Shown here in pieces: positions 18,098-25,861 of a stretch of DNA of 64,000 nucleotides. The notes beneath the pieces were generated by a model that worked only from the letters and a program-made list of their open reading frames with translations, made no database searches and had not been told where the DNA came from. The DNA lies in contig OZ241208.1 in NCBI GenBank assembly GCA_965199665.1, positions 3,038,001 through 3,102,000 on the forward strand, written 5' to 3'. Numbering within the stretch: the stretch's first letter is position 1; every line of letters begins with the position of its first letter. Source of the stretch: JAVVHH01 sp965199665 (GTDB taxonomy: Bacteria; Pseudomonadota; Alphaproteobacteria; Acetobacterales; Acetobacteraceae). The position numbers were made by a program, and so were the translations under genes.

Positions 18098-18201
18098 CCG
18101 CGCTGCTCCTGTTGCTGCCAGGGAAAGCCTACTCCCCCAGCCGGAGCCGCGCGAGAGACGGCGCTTGCCAAGCCGGCGCGCTTTGTCCATTGCATCGCAC
18201 C

Positions 18202-19044
18202 ATGGATCTGTTGACCGCCATCGGCATCGCCATCCTGCAGGGCGCGACGGAGTTGTTCCCCATCAGCAGCCTCGGCCACGCTGTGGTGGTGCCCGCCTTG
18301 CTGGGCTGGCCGCTGGATCAGAAGTCACCGGACTTCCTGCCCTTCCTCGTGCTGCTGCATACCGGCACGGCGCTGGCGCTGCTGCTGTATTTCTGGCGCG
18401 ACTGGCTCCGCCTCGCCACCGGCATCCTGGGCCTGAACGGCCCGGCCGTCGCGCGCGAGCAGCGGCGCCTGTTCCTGCTCATCGTCGTGGCCACGATCCC
18501 CGCGGTGATCCTCGGCTACGTGCTGAACCATTTTTTCCGGTCCTTGTTCGCCACCCCGCTATTTGCCTGCGGCTTCCTGTTCGCCAACGGCCTGCTGTTG
18601 CTGCTGGGTGAGCGGCTGCGCGGGCGCACCACCGGCAACGAGCGACCCGGCACCGCCATGACGCCGATCGACGCGCTGGTCATCGGCTGCTGGCAGTGCG
18701 GCGCCTTGCTCCCCGGTATCTCGCGCTCCGGCGCCACCATCGCCGGCGGCCTGGTACGCGGCTTCAGCCACTACGATTCCGCACGCTTCTCCTTCCTGAT
18801 CGCGCTGCCCATTATCGTCGGCGCCACCGTGCTGGAGGTGCCGCACCTGCTGCACGCCAGCGTGGCGCCCGGCGTGTTCCAGCAGGCGCTGCTGGCCGCC
18901 GTGGTCGCCGGCGTCACGGCCTGGATCGCGACCTTTCTGCTGATGCGGTGGTTCCGCTCCAACGACGATTGGGCACTCACCCCGTTTGCGATCTACTGCC
19001 TGGTGTTCGGCGCCGGGTCGGCCGCTTACCTGCTGATGCGATGA
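18202..19044 (+). CDS. uppP: Undecaprenyl-diphosphatase UppP (BacA)
   Basis: A 280-residue polytopic membrane protein with the two BacA signatures: GATELFPISSLGH (residues 14-26; the Glu and Ser-Ser are catalytic) and PGISRSGATIAGG near residue 170. It dephosphorylates undecaprenyl diphosphate, recycling the lipid carrier for peptidoglycan. The ATG at 18202 is chosen because it starts the first membrane helix; the upstream ATG at 18112 would overlap the promoter and start region of the divergent aminotransferase. It overlaps the next gene by four bases. Confidence 0.95.
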   Translation: MDLLTAIGIAILQGATELFPISSLGHAVVVPALLGWPLDQKSPDFLPFLVLLHTGTALALLLYFWRDWLRLATGILGLNGPAVAREQRRLFLLIVVATIPAVILGYVLNHFFRSLFATPLFACGFLFANGLLLLLGERLRGRTTGNERPGTAMTPIDALVIGCWQCGALLPGISRSGATIAGGLVRGFSHYDSARFSFLIALPIIVGATVLEVPHLLHASVAPGVFQQALLAAVVAGVTAWIATFLLMRWFRSNDDWALTPFAIYCLVFGAGSAAYLLMR

Positions 19045-19802
19045 TGCGCCGCCGTTCGCTCCTGCTCGCCCCCGCCGCGCTGCTGCTCGCCGGCGCCGAC
19101 CGCGTCCCGGTCGCGGCGACGCCGATCTCGCGCATGGACACGCCGTGGTGGAAAGCCCGGCATCTCGAGAAGCTCGCCGAGATCAAGCGCGGCCCGGTTG
19201 ACCTGATCTGGCTCGGCGACAGCATCACCCAGGATTGGGAGCTGGACGGCCCGCCGGACTGGCGCGCCTTTGCCCCGGTCTGGCAGCGCTTCTACGGCGA
19301 CCGCCACGCGGTCAACCTGGGCTTCAAGGGCGACACCACCGCGCACCTCCTTTGGCGTATGGGCAATGGCGAGTTGGACGGCATCGCGCCGAAGGCCGCG
19401 GTCGTCTTGATCGGCGCCAACAACATGGGCCGCGTGCACTGGAATGCCGAGCAGACGGTCGCCGGCATCGCCGCCGTGACCGCCGACCTACGCCGCCGCC
19501 TGCCCGGCACCAAGATCCTGCTGATCAGCGTGCTGCCAAGTATCCGCAACAAATACGTCACGCGCACCACGGCGGAGATCAATCGGGCGCTGGCCGAGCG
19601 CTATCCCGCCGGCGGCCCCATCACCTACATGGACGTCACCGCCCTGTTCATGCGCAGCGGCGAGGTCGATCGGACGCAGTTCCTCGACGATCAGCTGACA
19701 CCGCCGGATCCGCCCCTGCACCCCACGGCGCAGGCGCAGCGCAAGCTGGCCGAAGCCATCGAACCGACGGTAGCGGCCATGATGGGCGACCGCCGGCACT
19801 GA
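19041..19802 (+). CDS. Secreted SGNH/GDSL hydrolase
   Basis: A 253-residue protein with an Ala-rich signal peptide after MMRRRS. The nucleophile motif is GDSIT with S61; block II Gly is in NLGFKGDTT, block III is IGANN (Asn), and the block V Asp-His pair lies in the PPDPPLHPT segment near residue 230. The layout resembles platelet-activating-factor acetylhydrolase-like esterases. The start overlaps the uppP stop (ATGA). Substrate unknown; coupling to uppP hints at an envelope role, which is only an inference. Confidence 0.85.
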   Translation: MMRRRSLLLAPAALLLAGADRVPVAATPISRMDTPWWKARHLEKLAEIKRGPVDLIWLGDSITQDWELDGPPDWRAFAPVWQRFYGDRHAVNLGFKGDTTAHLLWRMGNGELDGIAPKAAVVLIGANNMGRVHWNAEQTVAGIAAVTADLRRRLPGTKILLISVLPSIRNKYVTRTTAEINRALAERYPAGGPITYMDVTALFMRSGEVDRTQFLDDQLTPPDPPLHPTAQAQRKLAEAIEPTVAAMMGDRRH

Positions 19803-19839
19803 TATTGCATCGCGTCGAGCCTCAGCGAGGAACGACGCG

Positions 19840-21411
19840 ATGAAACGACGCACTGTAGTCTGCGGCCTCGCCACCGCGGCCCTCGCCCGCCCGAGCCTGG
19901 TGCGCGCGGACGAGCAGACCACGCTCAAGTTCGTGCCATACGCCGACCTCGCCCTACTCGACCCGGCCGTCAGCGCCTTCGTCACCCGCAATCATGCGCT
20001 GATGGTCTTCGACACGCTGTTCGCGTGGGACCTCGACGGCGTGGCGCGGCCCCAGATGCTCGCGGGTTCGCTGACCGAGCCGGATGGCCTCGGCTGGACG
20101 CTCACCCTGCGCGATCACCTCCTCTTTCATGACGGCACGCCCGTGCTGGCGCGCGACGCCGTGGCCAGCATCAAGCGCTGGTGGATCAACGACGCGTTCG
20201 GCCAGGCCCTGGCGGTCGCGACCGACGACCTCTCGGCGCCGGACGACAAGACGATCCGCTTCCGGCTCAAGCGCCCGTTCCCGCTGCTGCCCGACGCGCT
20301 GGCACACCCGACCAACACGATGGCGGCAATCATGCCGGAGCGCCTTGCCGAAACGCCCGCCAGCAAGCGGCTGACCGAGATGGTCGGCAGCGGGCCATTC
20401 CGCTATCTCGCCGCCGAGCGGGTTCCCGGCGCGCGCAACGTGTACGCCAAATTCGACCGGTATGTGCCGCGCGACGGGGTCGCGAGCTTCTGCGCCGGGC
20501 CGCGCGTCGTCAATTTCGATCGGGTCGAGTGGGTCACGATGCCCGATCCGGGCACGCAGATCGCGGCACTGAAGAACGGCGAGGTCGATTTCGTCGAGCA
20601 GCCGCTGATGGACCTGGTGCCGTCGCTGAAGAAGACTCGCGGGCTGACGGTCGAGGTGGTCGAGACCAAGGGGCTGATCGGGTTCCTCCGTTTCAACCAG
20701 ACCTTCGCGCCCTTCGACAACGAGGCGATCCGCCGTGCCGTGTTGCAGGCGGTCAATCAGCGCGAGTTCATGGAAGCCGTCGTCGGCACCGGCGCGCCCT
20801 ACGATGCACGGACGGGGCTGTTCACCCCCGGCACCAAGCTGGCCAACGATGCCGGCATGGAGGCACTCAACGGCAAGCACGATCTGGCCGCGCTGCGCAA
20901 GGCGATCGTGGATGCCGGCTACAAGGGCGAGAAGATCACGTATCTCGAGCCGACCGACGTGCCCCGCATCAACGCCATCGCCGAGGTCGGCGCCGACGTG
21001 ATGCGCAAGCTCGGGTTCAACGTCGACGTGATCGCGACCGACTGGGGCACGACGGTGCAGCGCTCGGTCAGCCGGCAGCCGCCGGACAAGGGCGGTTGGC
21101 ACATGTTCGCCGCCTTCTCCGGCGGGTGGGATATGAGCAATCCGGGCAACCACCAACTCATGCGCGGCAATGGCGAACGTGCCTATAACGGCTGGCCGAC
21201 GATGCCGGCGCTGGAAGCGTTGCGCGACACTTGGCTCTACGCGCCGGATCGGTCGAACGATGTCGCGCTCGCGCGACGGATGCAGGAGCGGGCGCTGCGG
21301 GAAGTGCCGTACCTCCCGCTCGGCTCCTACTATCAACCGGTCGCCTATACGTCGTCGCTGACGGGTGTCGCCAAGGGCCTGGTTCAGTTTACCGGCGTCA
21401 AGCGGGCGTAA
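19840..21411 (+). CDS. Peptide/nickel-type ABC substrate-binding protein (orphan)
   Basis: A 523-residue SBP family 5 protein with a signal peptide (MKRRTVVCGLATAALARP..VRA). Landmarks are LLDPAVSAFVTRNHALMVFDTLFAWD, WTLTLRDHLLFHDGTPVLARDAV, VGSGPFR and LRFNQTFAPFDNEAIRRAV. A ribosome site AGGAA lies ahead of the ATG. Unlike the second family 5 protein in this window (54414-56012), it has no permease or ATPase genes next to it. The ligand (peptide, opine, metal complex or other) cannot be predicted. Confidence 0.88.
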   Translation: MKRRTVVCGLATAALARPSLVRADEQTTLKFVPYADLALLDPAVSAFVTRNHALMVFDTLFAWDLDGVARPQMLAGSLTEPDGLGWTLTLRDHLLFHDGTPVLARDAVASIKRWWINDAFGQALAVATDDLSAPDDKTIRFRLKRPFPLLPDALAHPTNTMAAIMPERLAETPASKRLTEMVGSGPFRYLAAERVPGARNVYAKFDRYVPRDGVASFCAGPRVVNFDRVEWVTMPDPGTQIAALKNGEVDFVEQPLMDLVPSLKKTRGLTVEVVETKGLIGFLRFNQTFAPFDNEAIRRAVLQAVNQREFMEAVVGTGAPYDARTGLFTPGTKLANDAGMEALNGKHDLAALRKAIVDAGYKGEKITYLEPTDVPRINAIAEVGADVMRKLGFNVDVIATDWGTTVQRSVSRQPPDKGGWHMFAAFSGGWDMSNPGNHQLMRGNGERAYNGWPTMPALEALRDTWLYAPDRSNDVALARRMQERALREVPYLPLGSYYQPVAYTSSLTGVAKGLVQFTGVKRA

Positions 21412-21414
21412 ACT

Positions 21415-21453
21415 CCGCCCCCTCTCTGCGAGCCGCCGTTCGGCGGTGGGGCG
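21415..21453. terminator. Nested inverted repeat after the orphan SBP gene
   Basis: An outer 6-bp arm pair (CGCCCC/GGGGCG) encloses an inner CCGCCG-TT-CGGCGG hairpin, starting just after the stop at 21411. There is no following T run, so it may be a bidirectional transcription end between this gene and the convergent SH3 gene rather than a classical terminator. The rest of 21412-21514 shows nothing else. Confidence 0.35.
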
Positions 21454-21514
21454 ACCAGGGCGGTCTCCGCGCCGCCTTGGCGTGGCTTGCCGTCGCGCTG
21501 ATGACGGCCGCGTC

Positions 21515-21925
21515 TCAGCCGGCCGGCTTGCCGATGTCGGTCGGCCCGACCGGCTTGAAGATGCAGACCCGCTCCAGGTCGCCCGAATTGGGCCAGCCGG
21601 TGCGGGCGAAATCCATGCACTCGACCGGCCGCTCGCCGGGCGGCGGCTGCGCCGTGCTGGGGCCGGATACCAGCGTGTTCTGCTGTACGTAACCGAACGC
21701 ACCGCCGTAGCGGACCCGGCACCACCCATCGCGGCACGATTCCGGCGCCAGCGGCGTCCGGTTCTGGATTTCGTCCGTGACCGAATACTGCAGCCCGGGG
21801 CCGGAATGCATGTAGGTCGTGAAGCGCGTCACGATCTGGGCATGGGCGGGCGCCAATCCCAGGACCAGCGCCACCGCCCAGGTACTCACGAGAAGGTCAC
21901 GTCGCGGCAGGTGGGGGAACGACAT
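21515..21925 (-). CDS. Secreted SH3-domain (SH3b) protein
   Basis: A 136-residue protein: signal peptide ending APAHAQ, then a bacterial SH3 domain (about 30-85) with TTYMHSGPGLQYSVTDEI, DGWCRVRYGGAFGYVQQNTLV. The C-terminal 40 residues carry two more Cys (EC and VC), so two disulfides are possible. The ATG at 21925 has AGAGGAG eight bases upstream; longer in-frame starts reach into pufL. Such domains bind cell-wall peptides or protein partners. It is divergent from the reaction-centre operon and may share its control region. Confidence 0.8.
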   Translation of the reverse strand: MSFPHLPRRDLLVSTWAVALVLGLAPAHAQIVTRFTTYMHSGPGLQYSVTDEIQNRTPLAPESCRDGWCRVRYGGAFGYVQQNTLVSGPSTAQPPPGERPVECMDFARTGWPNSGDLERVCIFKPVGPTDIGKPAG

Positions 21926-21953
21926 CGAAAGCTCCTCTGAGCGTCTTGAGCAA

Positions 21954-21981
21954 TTGACAGTATCAAGTGTCAACTCATAAT
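21954..21981 (+). promoter_or_regulatory. Sigma-70-type promoter of the pufLMC-puhAB operon
   Basis: A perfect -35 TTGACA (21954-21959), a 16-base spacer and a -10 CATAAT (21976-21981). It lies 68 bases before the pufL ATG. The leader between them has two small hairpins (GTGC/GCAC at 21991-22003 and CCCGC-TTT-GCGGG at 22006-22018). Confidence 0.65.
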
Positions 21982-21985
21982 GACA
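21968..21985. promoter_or_regulatory. PpsR/CrtJ-type operator (TGT-N12-ACA)
   Basis: TGTCA (21968-21972) and TGACA (21981-21985) are perfect 5-bp inverted half-sites with an 8-base spacer, i.e. TGT-N12-ACA, the site bound by the photosynthesis repressor PpsR/CrtJ. It covers the -10 of the puf promoter, the expected place for a repressor. A third half-site-like TGACA lies in the -35. Confidence 0.65.
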
Positions 21986-22049
21986 GACAGGTGCTGATGG
22001 CACCACCCGCTTTGCGGGATCGAACCCTGAATACCGAGTGAGGTGCCCC

Positions 22050-22895
22050 ATGGCCTTGATGTCGTATGAGGCGAAGTATCGTGTGCGCGGCGGCACCCTG
22101 ATCGGGGGCGACCTGTTCGATTTCTGGGTGGGTCCGTTCTACGTCGGCTTTTTCGGTGTCACGACGATCTTCTTCTCCGCCCTGGGGACGCTGCTGATCA
22201 TCTACGGCGCGGCGATCGGGCCGAGCTGGGCGCTGTTCAAGATCTCCATCAACCCGCCGCCGATCTCCTACGGGCTTGGCTGGGCGCCGCTCTCCGATGG
22301 CGGGCTGTGGCAGCTCGTCACCATCTGCGCGCTGGGCGCCTTCTGCTCCTGGGCGCTGCGCCAGGTCGAGATCGCCCGCAAGCTCGGCATGGGACTGCAC
22401 GTCCCATTCGCCTTCAGCTGCGCCATCTTCGCCTACGCCTCGCTGGTGGTATTCCGCCCGATGCTGCTGGGCGCCTGGGGCTACGGCTTCCCGTACGGGA
22501 TCATGAGCCACCTCGATTGGGTGTCCAACGTCGGCTACCAATACTTACACTTTCATTTCAATCCCGCGCACATGATTGCGGTGACTTGCTTCTTTACCAC
22601 CACCTTCGCGCTGGCCCTGCATGGCGGCGAGATCCTCTCGGCAGCCAACCCGGGCAAGGGCAAGACGCTAAAGGCCGACCTGCACGAGAGCGTCTACTTC
22701 CGCGACACCATCACGTATTCGATCGGCGAACTCGGCATCCACCGGCTCGGCTACTTCGTGGCCATCAATGCCGGCATCTGGAGCGCGATCTGCATCCTGA
22801 TCTCCGGCCCGTTCTGGACCCGTGGCTGGCCGTATTTCATGAGCTGGTACCTGAACATGCCCATCTGGGACGCCTACGGCTTCCACGGTTTCTGA
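22050..22895 (+). CDS. pufL: Photosynthetic reaction centre L subunit PufL
   Basis: A 281-residue protein with five membrane helices that binds the special-pair and accessory bacteriochlorophylls, a bacteriopheophytin and the QB quinone. Ligand residues (Rhodobacter numbering) are all present: H153 in SHLDWVSN, H168 and H173 in FHFNPAHM, H190 in ALALHG, H230 in GIHRLG; F181 is kept. QB-site S223 and E212 are kept, but D213 is Ser (codon 22689-22691). The ATG at 22050 gives the family start MALMSYEAKYRV. First gene of the operon; no pufB or pufA precedes it. Confidence 0.97.
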   Translation: MALMSYEAKYRVRGGTLIGGDLFDFWVGPFYVGFFGVTTIFFSALGTLLIIYGAAIGPSWALFKISINPPPISYGLGWAPLSDGGLWQLVTICALGAFCSWALRQVEIARKLGMGLHVPFAFSCAIFAYASLVVFRPMLLGAWGYGFPYGIMSHLDWVSNVGYQYLHFHFNPAHMIAVTCFFTTTFALALHGGEILSAANPGKGKTLKADLHESVYFRDTITYSIGELGIHRLGYFVAINAGIWSAICILISGPFWTRGWPYFMSWYLNMPIWDAYGFHGF

Positions 22896-22911
22896 CGGAT
22901 AGGAGGCCGCC

Positions 22912-23922
22912 ATGGCTCGCTTTCACACGCTCTACACGGCCATTCAGGTCACCGGTCCGGAAGAGGACGAGATCCCGATGGAGGGGTCGAGCTTCGGCAG
23001 CCGGGTCGGCAAGCCGATCCACTCCCGGCTGCTCGGGCTCATCGGCGAGACGCAGGTCTTCCCGACCTATCTCGGCGTCACCGGCATCCTCTCGCTGCTC
23101 TGCGGCTTCGTCGCCATCGAGATCATCGGCCTCAACTTCCTGGCGGCGGTCGACTGGAACGTCATCCGCTTCATCAAGATGCTGCCCTTCCTGGCGATCC
23201 AGCCGCCGCCGGCCAAATACGGCCTGACCCTGTTCCCGCCGCTGGCCGAAGGCGGCTGGTGGCTCATGGCCGGCTTCTTCCTGACCACGTCGATCCTGCT
23301 GTGGTGGGTGCGGATGTATCGGCGCGCCCGGGCCATCGGCATGGGCACCCACGTTGCCTGGGCCTTCGCCGCCGCGATCTGGCTTTACCTCGTGCTCGGC
23401 TTCATCCGGCCGATCTGCATGGGCAATTGGTCCGAAGCGGTGCCGTTCGGCATCGTGGAACACCTCAACTGGACCGCCACCTTCTCGGTCCGCTACGGCA
23501 ACCTCTACTACAACCCCTTCCACATGCTCTCGATCGTGTTCCTGTATGGCTCGACCCTGCTGTTCGCCATGCACGCCGGCACCATCCTGGCCGTCACCCC
23601 GTTCGGCGGTGACCGCGAAGTGCACGAGATCGCCGATCGCGGCACCGCGATGGAGCGCAGTGCCCTGTTCTGGCGCTGGACGATGGGGTTCAACGCCAAC
23701 TTCGAGTCGATCCATCGCTGGATCTACTGGTTCGCCATCCTGACCACCATCACCGGCGGCATCGGCATCCTGATCACCGGCACGCTGGTCGACAATTGGT
23801 ACCTCTGGGGCGTCAAGCACGGCATCGCGCCGGACTACCCGACCATCATGGGCCGTCCCGACGTGCTGCCGACCGGGATGATCAAGCTGCCATCCCTCAA
23901 CACGCCCGGAGGCAACCCATGA
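22912..23922 (+). CDS. pufM: Photosynthetic reaction centre M subunit PufM
   Basis: A 336-residue partner of PufL. Kept residues (Rhodobacter numbering): H182 (EHLNW), H202 (NPFHML), Y210, H219 (AMHAG), E234 and H266 (iron ligands) and W252 at the QA site (LFWRWTMGFN). M44, Asn in Rhodobacter sphaeroides, is Glu (codon 23047-23049); M197 is Tyr. The 30-residue C-terminal tail beyond HGIAPDYP is usual where a bound tetraheme cytochrome is present. AGGAGG lies six bases before the ATG, a stronger ribosome site than that of pufL. Its stop overlaps the pufC start. Confidence 0.97.
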   Translation: MARFHTLYTAIQVTGPEEDEIPMEGSSFGSRVGKPIHSRLLGLIGETQVFPTYLGVTGILSLLCGFVAIEIIGLNFLAAVDWNVIRFIKMLPFLAIQPPPAKYGLTLFPPLAEGGWWLMAGFFLTTSILLWWVRMYRRARAIGMGTHVAWAFAAAIWLYLVLGFIRPICMGNWSEAVPFGIVEHLNWTATFSVRYGNLYYNPFHMLSIVFLYGSTLLFAMHAGTILAVTPFGGDREVHEIADRGTAMERSALFWRWTMGFNANFESIHRWIYWFAILTTITGGIGILITGTLVDNWYLWGVKHGIAPDYPTIMGRPDVLPTGMIKLPSLNTPGGNP

Positions 23923-25040
23923 TCCCCGGACTGCTCAAATGGGGCGCCAGCATCGGTGCGGTGGTTGGCGTCGCCTTCGTGCTCGCCGTGCCGAAATGGG
24001 TCGCCCCCTCCGCCGAGGGCATCCAGGTCGGCCCGCCGCCGACTTCCATGATCCTGTTTCCGCAGGGCCAGAAGGTCGAGCCGGTGCCGCAGGTGCCGCC
24101 CGCCCCGCTGCCGCCCGTGGCAGCGTCCGGGCAACTCGCCAAGGCCGTCTACAAGAACGTCCAGGTGCTGGGCGACGTCGACCAAGCGGAGTTCATGCGG
24201 CTGCAGGAAGCCATCACCCAGTGGGTCGCCCCCAAGCAGGGCTGCGGCTTCTGCCACGCCGGCGATGACTGGGCCTCGGACGCCAAGCCGCAAAAGGTCG
24301 CCGCCCGCCTGATGCTGTCCATGACGCGGACCATCAACGCCGACTGGTCCAACCACGTCGCCCCCGCGGGCGTCACCTGCTACACCTGCCACCGCGGCCA
24401 GCCGATCCCGGCTGAGACCTGGTTCCCGCAGGGTCCCAAGCCCGCCAAGCCCTACGTCGCCGTTCAGCAGCCGTACAACGAGTCGGCCGACACGGTGCGC
24501 AAGTTCTTCCCCGATAACGGTTGGGCGCTGTTCTACCTCGGCAACGAGAACATCTCGGCTCAGTCGCTCTCCGCGCTGCCCGACAACCAGGTGCATTCCT
24601 TCATTGTCGTCACCCGCATCTACGAGATGATGATGCAGATGGCCGACGGCATGGGCGTCAATTGCGGCTTCTGCCACAACAGCCGCGCCTTCTGGGACTG
24701 GTCGCAGAGCACGCCGCAGCGCTGGACGTCGTACTACGCGATCCAGCAGATCCGCGACCTCAACAACCGGTTCCTGCTCAAGCTCGCCGACGCGATCCCG
24801 ATGAAGCGCATCCGGGTCAACGAGACCTCCCTGCCCGTGCTCCCGGCCCATGAGACCGGTGTGCAGGATGGCAACGGCCTCGCGGTCTGCGCCACGTGCC
24901 ACTACTCGCGCCCCAAGCCGATGAACGGCGCCGACGTGATCAGCACCTACCCGTCGCTGATCGGTCCCGCCACGCCCGTGGCCACCCCGGCCGGCACCCC
25001 GGGCACGCCCCCCACCGACCAGAGAGCGGAGGCCCGCTGA
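23919..25040 (+). CDS. pufC: Reaction-centre tetraheme cytochrome c PufC
   Basis: A 373-residue periplasmic electron donor to the oxidised special pair. Four CXXCH haem sites are visible: CGFCH 109-113, CYTCH 154-158, CGFCH 249-253, CATCH 324-328. The pairwise spacing and the segment TPQRWTSYYAIQQIRDLN match PufC. The N-terminus has one hydrophobic segment (about 10-25) but no lipobox Cys, so it is probably held by an uncleaved membrane anchor rather than lipidated as in Blastochloris. ATGA overlap with pufM; TGATG overlap with puhA. Confidence 0.96.
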   Translation: MIPGLLKWGASIGAVVGVAFVLAVPKWVAPSAEGIQVGPPPTSMILFPQGQKVEPVPQVPPAPLPPVAASGQLAKAVYKNVQVLGDVDQAEFMRLQEAITQWVAPKQGCGFCHAGDDWASDAKPQKVAARLMLSMTRTINADWSNHVAPAGVTCYTCHRGQPIPAETWFPQGPKPAKPYVAVQQPYNESADTVRKFFPDNGWALFYLGNENISAQSLSALPDNQVHSFIVVTRIYEMMMQMADGMGVNCGFCHNSRAFWDWSQSTPQRWTSYYAIQQIRDLNNRFLLKLADAIPMKRIRVNETSLPVLPAHETGVQDGNGLAVCATCHYSRPKPMNGADVISTYPSLIGPATPVATPAGTPGTPPTDQRAEAR

Positions 25041-25861
25041 TGCTGCCCGGCGCCATCACCAGCCAGATCGACGCGGTGCAGATCCTCGTCGCCCTGTTCT
25101 TCCTGTTCTTCCTCGGCCTCATGTACTATCTGCGCCGCGAGGATAAGCGGGAAGGCTACCCGCTGTGGGACGTCTCGCCGCGCGACGTGCCGATCGAGGG
25201 CTTTCCGCCGGTCCCGCCCACCAAGGTCTACATCCTGATGGAGGGCGGCACGACCACCATGCCGCACCGCTTCGAGCCGTCGGCCAGCCGGGCCATGCCC
25301 GCCGAGCCGTATTTCGGCGCCCCGCTGATCCCGATCGGCGACGCCATGCTGGCCGAGGTCGGCCCGGGCGCCTACCCGATGCGCAAGGCCGTGCCCCTGC
25401 TCTCCGAAGGCCACCCCCAAGTGCAGCCGATGCGGGTGGCCCCGGGCTGGGACGTGATGAAGGGTGACGCCGATCCGCGCGGCATGCGCGTGCTCGACGC
25501 CGGCAAGCAGCCGGTCGGCACCGTGGTCGACCTTTGGGTCGATCGTGGGGTCAAGATCCTGCGCTACCTCGAGGTCGAGCTCGACGACGCCGGGGCCGAT
25601 AGCGGGGCCGGCGCGCACGTGATGGTGCCGATCTTCCGCACCGACATCGCGGAGAAGCGCCGGGTCGTGAAGGTGCGCAAGATGCTGGCCGGGCACATCC
25701 GGCTGGCGCCGCGCCTGTCGAACCCGGACCAGATCACCGCCCGCGAGGAAGACCAGGTCAACGCCTACTTCAGTGCGGCCTACATGTATGGCCGCGGCCA
25801 TGCCGGCGGGAGCGTTCCCGCTTCCGCTGGCGAGACCCTCCTGCCGAGGTACCCCGGATGA
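25040..25861 (+). CDS. puhA: Photosynthetic reaction centre H subunit PuhA
   Basis: A 273-residue protein with one N-terminal membrane helix (DAVQILVALFFLFFLGLMYY, residues 10-29), then the family sequence LRREDKREGYPL and a cytoplasmic beta-rich domain with VAPGWDVMKGDADPRGM, VVDLWVDR and VMVPIFRTDI. It caps the L-M core and shapes proton entry to QB. In most purple bacteria puhA lies in a separate operon downstream of bch genes; here it follows pufC by a one-base overlap. Confidence 0.96.
   Translation: MLPGAITSQIDAVQILVALFFLFFLGLMYYLRREDKREGYPLWDVSPRDVPIEGFPPVPPTKVYILMEGGTTTMPHRFEPSASRAMPAEPYFGAPLIPIGDAMLAEVGPGAYPMRKAVPLLSEGHPQVQPMRVAPGWDVMKGDADPRGMRVLDAGKQPVGTVVDLWVDRGVKILRYLEVELDDAGADSGAGAHVMVPIFRTDIAEKRRVVKVRKMLAGHIRLAPRLSNPDQITAREEDQVNAYFSAAYMYGRGHAGGSVPASAGETLLPRYPG

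Noticed and set aside
21954..21966. FNR/FnrL-like site TTGAC-AGT-ATCAA before pufL
   Set aside because: The half-sites are good but the spacer is three bases rather than four, and it lies on the -35; the PpsR-type palindrome is the better match.
21926..22049. Possible small LH1 genes (pufB, pufA) before pufL
   Set aside because: Only 124 bases are available and no short frame with a His-containing membrane helix is present; the stretch is promoter and leader.
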